The translations under genes and the position numbers were made by a program. A DNA stretch of 5,646 bases from DASXRU01 sp039933315. Its GTDB lineage: Bacteria; Acidobacteriota; Blastocatellia; Pyrinomonadales; Pyrinomonadaceae. Within the stretch, counting starts at the first letter, position 1, and each line of letters opens with the position of its first letter. This document shows, piece after piece, positions 1 to 5,646 of the stretch. Below the pieces are notes generated by a model. That model saw nothing but the letters and a program-made list of their open reading frames with translations. It was not told where the DNA came from and ran no database searches. The stretch is from positions 1-5,646 of the forward strand of contig JBDTOI010000241.1 of the NCBI GenBank assembly GCA_039933315.1, given 5' to 3'.

Positions 1-9
1 CAATCCAAA

Positions 10-38
10 GCGCCGGCGCCGCTTCGCTCTGCCGGCGC
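10..38 (-). terminator. GC-rich hairpin after the TIGR03663-like gene, possible terminator
   Basis: Perfect 8-base inverted repeat GCGCCGGC (10-17) and GCCGGCGC (31-38) around a 13-base loop, starting nine bases past the TAA stop of the gene ending at 48. In the direction of transcription the stem is followed by CTTTGG, so the T-tract is short and intrinsic termination would be weak. The loop contains GCGAAGC, a sequence known to form a very stable mini-hairpin, which could nucleate folding. Nothing else is seen in positions 1-47. Confidence 0.5.
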
Positions 39-47
39 ACTCCAGGT

Positions 48-1877
48 TTAACGCGCTAGATCCTTGCGTACATAAAGCACCAGACCCACGCCGGGTCGCA
101 ACGCAAAGCTGCCGTCTTCTGCTCCCGAACGAACCTGCTGATAACGATCGCCGAAGTTGGTCCGCATTTCTTCTTCCTGGGCGATCGAGCCAATGATCAC
201 CGGCTCAGTCGAAGGAGCCATTCGGCTGTAGTAGCCCACGCGTTTGTAGTCGCGGAAGTACCAGGGCAGCGGCCAGTAGTCAGGAGAAACGACAGTCACG
301 CCGGTACTCGATCCAGTGCCGCCCCGAGTGGCAACACGATCAACCTCTTCAACTAAAGAAAGCAGTTCGCGGCGCGTGTGCGCATAAACGTAGGCGTAAT
401 GATCATCGTCGTAGTGAAAGAAGTTCAAACTAACTGTCTGATAGCCACTGACGAGCAGCACCACCCCCGCTGTTAAATAAAAATGCCTCAGCGCCTGGGC
501 CCTTGTCTGACTGGTCCAGGCATAAAACACATACCCCAGATAGCCCAGCGCCGGCACAATGGGTATGACCAGGTACCAGTTGTCGGTCGCCTGGGCCTGA
601 TGGCCCAGCAGCGTGATTGCGCCGACCGCCAAGGCCAGCGGAATAAGCGGTTCTTCGGACTTTCGCGCTAGTGCATTCAGCGTGTAACCACTGGTGATAG
701 CCAGGGGAACGATAAAGTTCAAAGCGATCCAGGGAGTCTTGTATTCCACCAGCGAATAAGCAGCCAGCGTTCCGAAGGCCCACTGCGCGGCGAACAAGGC
801 GAAGCGGTTGTCGGCGCGCCACACTGCCAGCACCGCGCCAACGAGCCCCAGGAGCAGCACAGGCGATTCTTCCTGGCGCAGCCATTCAATGTATTGCCAC
901 CACTCGTGCGCGTGTTCTTTGGTGCGCTGCGACCAAAGGCTGAGCGTCAGGAGAGCATCATCCACGCCCTTGGGATAATTGGTGAAAAAGGAAGAATAAA
1001 AGAGAACGTTGACGATGAGAAATAGGACCAACGTGATTAAAACCGCTACGGCTACGGAAGCTGGCCCGCCATAGAACTCGAGTTTCTGTTGCAGCCTTTC
1101 CCCCAGCGTTAGTCGCGAAGGAGCAGACTTTCGTTTCGCCCTTCCGGCTAGCTTGCCGCGCAGCCAGAAATAGAACTGGGTAGTAATGAGCGCAATCAAC
1201 AGGACCGGGCCGCCCATGATCCATGTTTCTTTGGTCGCCGTCATCAAGGCGGCAGAGATGCCCGCCAACATCAAATAGACCCAGCGCCCAGTGTCGTAAT
1301 ACTTCAAACCCGCAACCACGATACCCAGCGCGAAAAATACAAACAGTGTTTCGTGAATGAAGTAACGAGAGAGGTCCACAGCCCCGGGCGAAATGGCAAT
1401 CAAGGCTGCCGCCGATAAGGCGCCGATTGATCCGAGGCGCTTGCGCAGAAGCAAAACGAGCGCAATAGTGCCGATGCCAAAGGCCGCCGTGACAAAACGT
1501 ATGTTGAAAGTTGTCAGCCCATATTTGTCCCCGAAGTTAGGGCCGCCGATCAGCCGGAACAACCAGGGAATAATGGCGGAGAAGTAATAGAGCGAGGGGC
1601 CGTGATAGTTGGAAGGATTGTATTCGTAGCTGTGGTTCCGCACCAGCGTTACCAGAAAGTTTCCGTTAACGCCTTCGTCATGATGCAGCGGCACCAGGGC
1701 CAAGTCATAGAGCCGCAGCAAAGCCCCGATCAGCAACACCGAGCCCGACGCGATTAGCCACGTACGCTTGCTGATCTCTGTCTCAGTTTCCGGCGGCGCT
1801 GCGGCAGCTGCTTTCGCTTTGGCTGGTCCGGCAGATGTCTGCGTTTTACGGCTTGATTTTGTAGAGGCGGTACCCAC
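48..1877 (-). CDS. TIGR03663/Agl23-like GT-C membrane glycosyltransferase-family protein
   Basis: Multi-pass inner-membrane protein of 609 residues, distantly related to the dolichyl-phosphate-mannose protein mannosyltransferases (PMT/ArnT, GT-C fold). Such proteins usually move a sugar from a polyprenyl-phosphate donor on the outer face of the membrane; the substrate here is unknown. What is seen: an Ala/Lys-rich cytoplasmic tail (1-38), a first membrane helix (about 40-58), then HHDEG at 65-69 and HGP at 92-94. The DE and HGP are hallmark invariant residues of TIGR03663. Arg127 and Arg171 (in SRYFIHE, 169-176), YKTPW at 379-383 and a C-terminal WPLPWYFRD at 535-543 also fit. I count roughly 13-14 hydrophobic segments, and the tail after about 485 is soluble. 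The start is GTG at 1877, supported by an excellent ribosome binding site six bases upstream. The gene overlaps the upstream gene by 32 bases. Family placement is firm; biochemical activity is inferred. NCBI names for this family refer to archaeal Agl23, which is recalled, not checked. Confidence 0.88.
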   Translation of the reverse strand: MGTASTKSSRKTQTSAGPAKAKAAAAAPPETETEISKRTWLIASGSVLLIGALLRLYDLALVPLHHDEGVNGNFLVTLVRNHSYEYNPSNYHGPSLYYFSAIIPWLFRLIGGPNFGDKYGLTTFNIRFVTAAFGIGTIALVLLLRKRLGSIGALSAAALIAISPGAVDLSRYFIHETLFVFFALGIVVAGLKYYDTGRWVYLMLAGISAALMTATKETWIMGGPVLLIALITTQFYFWLRGKLAGRAKRKSAPSRLTLGERLQQKLEFYGGPASVAVAVLITLVLFLIVNVLFYSSFFTNYPKGVDDALLTLSLWSQRTKEHAHEWWQYIEWLRQEESPVLLLGLVGAVLAVWRADNRFALFAAQWAFGTLAAYSLVEYKTPWIALNFIVPLAITSGYTLNALARKSEEPLIPLALAVGAITLLGHQAQATDNWYLVIPIVPALGYLGYVFYAWTSQTRAQALRHFYLTAGVVLLVSGYQTVSLNFFHYDDDHYAYVYAHTRRELLSLVEEVDRVATRGGTGSSTGVTVVSPDYWPLPWYFRDYKRVGYYSRMAPSTEPVIIGSIAQEEEMRTNFGDRYQQVRSGAEDGSFALRPGVGLVLYVRKDLAR

Positions 1878-4131
1878 CCACTTCTCCTATTTTTGTGTAG
1901 CGACTAAAAAACGATTCATCGACTGCGGACGCGCTGAGTTCCAATGGGCTAATAACAACGTACTCGACGCCGTGCCTGGCCATCAAGCGGGCAGCCTGCG
2001 GGCCGCCGGAGTAGATCTGCCGAATGTCCGTCTGGCGCGGTGCAAACTCCAGTCCGTGAGTCCAAATATGTCCGGGATATCCCATCAGCGAACGCCGGCC
2101 CGTCAGGAAGATGGGATGGTTATGGATAGGCGCGTGCAGGATGGTAGCGTGCTGCGGAGTTTGCTCCCTGACCATTTGCGCGAATTGAATGCCGTCGCGA
2201 TCAAACTCGCGGTACTCACCCTGACTGGTTACCAGCGCGTACACATCAAGTCCACCGGCGAGGGTGAGAGCAACAAACAAACAGCCCGCCAGAATTCGTT
2301 CAGGGATGCCTCGCTGCCACAGGCGGGCCAGCAGCAAAGCCACGATCGGCGCAGCGGCTACCCACCAGTAGAAAAGCACCTTGACGTTGTCCCAGATCCA
2401 CGGCGCCATCTTGAACAGATTCGGAATGATGAAGCAAAGAGTAAACGGGAGATAGAACAACAATAGTCGCCGCGAAACCAGGCGACCAGCGCGCTGCCAA
2501 AGAAACGCCGCGACCAACAGCGGTATGAAGACTCCAGTGTTCTTGAACCAGAACCAGCAAACATCAAGAAAGCGACCCAGGCCGGCTTGTACCGTCGGAT
2601 TATTGTGAAGCAGTCCGTTGCTAATCAGCCGGGAACTAAAAAAGGCTTCATCGGCGCTGTCCCAACCAAATTGCCAGCCAAAGAAAGTCCCGGCACTGAC
2701 GGCGCTGCCATGAGTGGACCACCACAACTGCGGCAGAGCTATCACCGTCGCCGCCAGAAAAAAAGTCAGCCATAAAGCCCGGTGGGCTTCAGGCAAGAAA
2801 TACAAAATGGCAATCGCCAGAGTCAGAACGATTACTCCGAAAGCGACTGCCACCATCGTCGGCGGCAGATATCCGTATGCTAATCCAGCCCAAAGCAGCA
2901 CAAGCGCAAGAGCGGCGATGCCCGCGGCAGCCCAGGCACGCGCGTAAGTAGCCAGCATTAAAATCCCCCCGACGCCCATGACGACAACGAAAGTGTGCGC
3001 ATGCACGAGGGGCAGAAGTCCCGCCACCAGCCCGGCGGCGAGCATGCGTTTGGCAGGTGGAGAAAGGGGCCAGGCGAAGAGGGAAAGAGGAAAAGACGTG
3101 GTTGACCGCGCAGGCTCTGGCAGCATTACCTGCTTCGCTTTGCCCTTTACCTTTTTACTTTTTCCTTTTTCTTTCTTCCCCTCTTCCCTTTTCTCCCGCA
3201 CTTCGCTTGCCGCCCACCATTGGGTGAACACAATCACTGCCAGGGGAATGCCGAGCAGAAACCCGCGTTGCGGCACCAGCAGTGAAGTAACCGCATTACC
3301 CCAACGGAGGCTGGTCTCAGGAATGATGGTGTACGAATGCGGCAGCCTGGCCAGCATGGCCGTGAATCCGGCTTCGCTCTGCCTCGCCTCCTTCAGGAAC
3401 ATCCACCAACCTAATCCACCGTTCAAGAGGATCAGGACGGGTGTGATGATGGCGGCCAGTCGATCGCGCAGTAGCTGCATCGCCCAGCGATGAACGACAC
3501 CGACCAGCGCCACGCCCAGAATGAAGTTTTCGATGAACATCGAGGCGCTCAGACTGGCGCCCGCACGTGTGAACATCGCTGAGACAAAATCGGTGATGAA
3601 TGGATAAGTGAAGCGCGCGCCTGAGTAAGTGGGATCCTCAGGCGGGAAATTCTGGCCAAAGGCAAAGCGGGTAATAACGCTGAGATGAAAAGGCAGGTCG
3701 CCGTAATTATTCAACACCCCGGTATAGATCCCATCCGGGCGCTCGAACATTGCTCGCGTAAAAGCGAACCACATTACAACCACGACAACTGCGTAGAACA
3801 GAACATAGATGATCGTCCAGCCGTCTGGATGCAGCAGGGCGCGCCTCGCCTGCCGGGCTGTGCCCGCAATATCGTTTCGCACCTCCGCGCGACGTTGCTT
3901 ATTTATTAGTAAGGCGTAAGGCGAACCGGCAACAATAGCGGAAAGAAGAAGCGAGGCCGGGCCAAGCCCGAGAAAAGAAGCGGTAATAAAGCCAATCAGA
4001 CCCAGCGCCGCGAATCCGATGCAGGCGCCGGAGCACAGACGCGAAGCGAGCGGCGCGTCTTCATCATAAAGATAAGTGGCCAACGCGCCGCCCGTAGTTG
4101 CGATCAGCGAGAGAGCAAGGGCGAAAATCAT
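1846..4131 (-). CDS. Large polytopic membrane protein, probable GT-C type, YYY/DUF2298-like
   Basis: Protein of 761 residues with about 15-16 hydrophobic segments and a soluble C-terminal part (about 636-761). The exact family is not certain. After the fourth helix comes NNYGDLPFH (141-149), then PPEDP (163-167), a Gly at 171 and FTYPF (174-178). This spacing resembles the Chlor_Arch_YYY (TIGR03662)/DUF2298 membrane proteins, where a PPxDPW-G segment precedes a YYY motif, and it places acidic and His residues in an early outer loop, as in GT-C enzymes. Other polar motifs are HAHTF (377-381), HNHP (670-673), LMGYPGHIW (682-690) and GVEYVVIS (721-728). A Lys-rich loop at about 311-360 looks like an insertion. 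ATG 4131 is the furthest upstream start possible, since TAG immediately precedes it; no good Shine-Dalgarno is seen. The 3' end overlaps the TIGR03663-like gene, so the two probably work together in envelope glycan or lipid-linked sugar chemistry. The role is inferred. Confidence 0.8.
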   Translation of the reverse strand: MIFALALSLIATTGGALATYLYDEDAPLASRLCSGACIGFAALGLIGFITASFLGLGPASLLLSAIVAGSPYALLINKQRRAEVRNDIAGTARQARRALLHPDGWTIIYVLFYAVVVVVMWFAFTRAMFERPDGIYTGVLNNYGDLPFHLSVITRFAFGQNFPPEDPTYSGARFTYPFITDFVSAMFTRAGASLSASMFIENFILGVALVGVVHRWAMQLLRDRLAAIITPVLILLNGGLGWWMFLKEARQSEAGFTAMLARLPHSYTIIPETSLRWGNAVTSLLVPQRGFLLGIPLAVIVFTQWWAASEVREKREEGKKEKGKSKKVKGKAKQVMLPEPARSTTSFPLSLFAWPLSPPAKRMLAAGLVAGLLPLVHAHTFVVVMGVGGILMLATYARAWAAAGIAALALVLLWAGLAYGYLPPTMVAVAFGVIVLTLAIAILYFLPEAHRALWLTFFLAATVIALPQLWWSTHGSAVSAGTFFGWQFGWDSADEAFFSSRLISNGLLHNNPTVQAGLGRFLDVCWFWFKNTGVFIPLLVAAFLWQRAGRLVSRRLLLFYLPFTLCFIIPNLFKMAPWIWDNVKVLFYWWVAAAPIVALLLARLWQRGIPERILAGCLFVALTLAGGLDVYALVTSQGEYREFDRDGIQFAQMVREQTPQHATILHAPIHNHPIFLTGRRSLMGYPGHIWTHGLEFAPRQTDIRQIYSGGPQAARLMARHGVEYVVISPLELSASAVDESFFSRYTKIGEVGGYRLYKIKP
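1881..1888 (-). promoter_or_regulatory. Ribosome binding site for the TIGR03663-like gene
   Basis: The minus strand reads AGGAGAAG here, with the AGGAG core six bases before the GTG at 1877. This decides the start codon. The site lies within the last codons of the upstream membrane-protein gene, so ribosomes finishing that gene could reload directly, which is the arrangement expected for translational coupling. Confidence 0.8.
3060..3195. repeat. Inverted purine/pyrimidine-tract insert inside the 761-residue gene
   Basis: On the plus strand, a purine-only-like stretch (about 3060-3094, beginning GAGAAAGGGG and containing GAAGAGGGAAAGAGGAAAA) is followed, after about 50 bases, by a long pyrimidine stretch (about 3142-3195, ending CTTCCCTTTTCTC). 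Read on the other strand, the second begins GAGAAAAGGG and continues GAAGAGGGGAAG, so the two form an imperfect inverted repeat. The tract contains short CTTTTTAC/CTTTTTCC-type units like those of dispersed intergenic repeats in several bacterial phyla (from memory). In the gene it encodes a Lys-rich run (about residues 313-333) and a FPLSLFAWPLSP segment (347-358). Outer boundaries are approximate. Confidence 0.55.
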
Positions 4132-4144
4132 CTAAGGACCAATT

Positions 4145-4232
4145 AGCCACAGATTCACACGGATGAACACAGATAAGAACATTAGGCTGTTATCAGGTTT
4201 TGATCCGTGCTAATCCGTGCAAATCTGTGGCT
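4145..4232. repeat. Intergenic imperfect palindrome (CCACAGATT/CACGGAT type)
   Basis: Two 30-base arms, 4145-4174 and 4203-4232, match in inverted orientation at 25 of 30 positions without gaps, around a 28-base loop (4175-4202). The outer 11 bases, AGCCACAGATT, are perfect. Each arm is built from related 9-11-base units of the form CACAGAT or CACGGAT. The element fills most of the gap between the pmbA-like gene and the 761-residue gene. It resembles a dispersed intergenic repeat that I recall from Acidobacteriota and other environmental phyla. In RNA it would form a long hairpin at the 3' side of the pmbA-like transcript and 13 bases ahead of the next start codon. It has no U-tract, so it is not a classical terminator. 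Confidence 0.75.
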
Positions 4233-4278
4233 GCTTTCGCGATTTCAAGATGGTGGGCGTCGGCAAACACCAGGCGTG

Positions 4279-5634
4279 CTAGATAGCGTCGGACAGACTG
4301 GTGAACGCAAAGTCGCGCACCTTTAGCGCTGGCGCAAAGATTGGCCTGCCCGCGCCGGCGCGCTCCGATCCGGTGATGCGGACGACCGGCGACATGGCCT
4401 CGACATTGTTCAGCATCTTGACCGGCGACTCGTTGAAGCGGAAGTTCTTTATCGCGGACTTGATCCGGCCCTGCTCGATGAGGAAGACCCCGTCCCGCGT
4501 GAGTCCGGTGTAGAGCACACTCTGCGGATCCACCAGACGGTTGTACCAGAAGCGAGTTACCAGAATGCCGCGTTCGGTACTCTTGATCATGTCTTCGATC
4601 GTAGTGGTGCCACCTTCCAGGATGAGATTGGTGGCGCCGGCCGTCGGTTCCTTCCCCTGTTTCCTGGCCCAGTAGCGGGAATAGAAAAGGTTCTTCACGA
4701 CGCCGGCGGTCACCAGCTCCAATCTTTTCGTCGGTAGTCCCTCGCCATCGAACGGCGCACCCGGGCCGCGTGCGAAAGAGGGATCGGCATAGATGTTAAC
4801 GCCTTCGCCAAAGATCTTTTCACCTAAGCGGGTGCCGCCGCCTTTCTTCGAAAGAAAGGAACGGCCTTCGTCGGCTGAACGCGCCTGGAAAAATCCCATC
4901 AAGCCGGCAAATAGATCGCCGACGGCATTCGGCTCCAGGATAACCGTGTAGTTACCCGGCTCGACCGCCACGGGTTGCCGCGATAGTTCGGCTTTCTGAA
5001 TGGCCCTGGCGCCGATGGCCTTCGCGTCAATGTCGCTGATGCGATGCGACATCGCGGACCCCCACCCCGACCCGGTCGATCCAAGATCATCAGCAGTGCG
5101 CACGGTGGCGGTGAATGAAGACTGCGATGACCTGGCGTAGCCAAAGTTCCCGCGCGTATTGGCGCGGGCCAGGAAGCCGCCGGAATGATCGAACAACCCT
5201 GCGGCGCTTAAGTTCTTCGCCCGCGCTGGTTCGAGAGTGGCGGCAATTCCCCGGGCGCGTATATTCGCGTCGGCGTTGAACGTGGCCTCGTCGAAAGCGC
5301 TTTCCGCGGGATGGTATTGCTGCCTGGTGAGAAACGGCTGCTGCTCCGGATCTTCCGGGCGCAAACGGGCAATCTCTTCCGCCGCGCGCACCACTCGTTC
5401 GAGTGACTTGTCATCCAGCGTATTGGTTGTGGCCACTCCGGCTCGCTGGCCAAAGTGTGCATTCACCCCCAGCGACAGGTCTTCGGTGTCACCGCTGGTG
5501 CTGACGGTGCTGGCGCCGAAACGAGTGTAGGCGATGCGGTTCCCGCGCAGGGTCGCCTCCATCTCATCCGCTTTCGAGAAGCTCAATACTTTTTGCAGCA
5601 AGGCTTCAGCTTCACTGCTGGAAAGAAGGGCCAT
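4279..5634 (-). CDS. pmbA: TldD/PmbA family protein, TldE (PmbA)-type subunit
   Basis: Cytoplasmic protein of 451 residues, about the usual length for PmbA/TldE. In well-studied bacteria TldD and TldE form a heterodimeric zinc protease that trims unfolded or modified peptides (for example microcin B17 and CcdA). The metal site lies in TldD. Seen here: an N-terminal PmbA-like domain (about 1-215), then the C-terminal domain with FDGEGLPTKR (295-304), a match to the family's FD-EG-xT-R motif, and TRDGVFLIEQGRIKSAIKNF (379-398), the conserved Gly-rich barrel segment. The place where TldD carries HExxxH reads LFAGLMGFF (241-249), so the catalytic motif is absent, as expected for a TldE-type partner. 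ATG 5634 is preceded by a good ribosome binding site. No tldD is present in the window; it may lie upstream beyond 5646. A separate, unpaired paralogue is also possible. Confidence 0.88.
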   Translation of the reverse strand: MALLSSSEAEALLQKVLSFSKADEMEATLRGNRIAYTRFGASTVSTSGDTEDLSLGVNAHFGQRAGVATTNTLDDKSLERVVRAAEEIARLRPEDPEQQPFLTRQQYHPAESAFDEATFNADANIRARGIAATLEPARAKNLSAAGLFDHSGGFLARANTRGNFGYARSSQSSFTATVRTADDLGSTGSGWGSAMSHRISDIDAKAIGARAIQKAELSRQPVAVEPGNYTVILEPNAVGDLFAGLMGFFQARSADEGRSFLSKKGGGTRLGEKIFGEGVNIYADPSFARGPGAPFDGEGLPTKRLELVTAGVVKNLFYSRYWARKQGKEPTAGATNLILEGGTTTIEDMIKSTERGILVTRFWYNRLVDPQSVLYTGLTRDGVFLIEQGRIKSAIKNFRFNESPVKMLNNVEAMSPVVRITGSERAGAGRPIFAPALKVRDFAFTSLSDAI

Positions 5635-5640
5635 AACAAA

Positions 5641-5645
5641 TCCTC
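5641..5645 (-). promoter_or_regulatory. Ribosome binding site for the pmbA-like gene
   Basis: The minus strand reads GAGGA here, six bases before ATG 5634, which supports that start. The preceding bases at the window edge make TGAGGA, so a TGA stop of an upstream gene could overlap the site. The frame of any such gene cannot be seen. Confidence 0.7.
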
Positions 5646-5646
5646 A

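Noticed and set aside
21..33. 13-base exact match GCTTCGCTCTGCC at 21-33 and 3371-3383
   Set aside because: A match of this length between two places in a GC-rich window of this size is compatible with chance, and there is no flanking similarity.
430..885. Minus-strand open frame of 151 codons in another frame within the TIGR03663-like gene
   Set aside because: It is fully contained in a gene with family motifs before and after it, and its translation is low-complexity with no motif. It is a shadow frame, not a frameshifted piece.
1768..2466. Long plus-strand open frame (232 codons) opposite the ends of the two membrane-protein genes
   Set aside because: It lies antisense to two well-supported genes, crosses their overlap, and its translation has no recognisable domain or membrane pattern. 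It is a by-product of GC-rich codon use.
2978..3493. Plus-strand open frame (171 codons) across the purine/pyrimidine insert
   Set aside because: The FLLFPFSFFPSSLF-like part is just the translation of the pyrimidine tract. The frame is antisense to a gene with a clear membrane-protein pattern on both sides of the insert.
4233..4278. Possible promoter with TTGAAA near 4245 for the membrane-protein genes
   Set aside because: No convincing -10 element is found at suitable spacing, so it is not supported from sequence alone.

Overview
The window carries three protein genes, all read from the minus strand. In transcription order they are a TldE/PmbA-type peptidase-family protein (5634 to 4279), a very hydrophobic 761-residue membrane protein (4131 to 1846) and a 609-residue GT-C-type membrane glycosyltransferase-like protein of the TIGR03663/Agl23-like family (1877 to 48). 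Coding density is high. The only non-coding stretches are 1-47, 4132-4278 and the 12 bases at the right edge. No RNA gene, CRISPR array, transposase or phage gene is visible.

The organism is most likely a moderately GC-rich, non-model bacterium. Three things suggest an Acidobacteriota-like (perhaps Blastocatellia-like) or similar environmental genome: the TIGR03663-type gene next to a YYY/DUF2298-like membrane protein, the intergenic CCACAGATT/CACGGAT palindrome, and a purine/pyrimidine-tract insert inside a gene. This assignment is inference, because the window has no marker gene.

Region 1-47 holds a GC-rich hairpin just past the last gene, a plausible terminator. Region 48-4131 is a two-gene unit whose genes overlap by 32 bases, with a strong Shine-Dalgarno sequence for the second gene lying inside the end of the first, so they are probably translated together. 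Both are multi-pass membrane proteins with GT-C features, and the two families they resemble are known to co-occur. The likely job is lipid-linked sugar transfer or a related cell-envelope step on the outer face of the membrane; no substrate can be named. Region 4132-4278 is dominated by an 88-base imperfect palindrome that ends 13 bases before the start codon of the 761-residue gene. Region 4279-5634 is the pmbA-like gene. Its usual partner, tldD, is not in the window but would be expected just beyond the right edge.

I do not see a clearly new defence or mobile system. The points most worth a second look are the GT-C pair with its degenerate YYY-type motif, the inverted purine/pyrimidine insert that is translated as a Lys-rich loop, and the palindrome in the leader of that gene.
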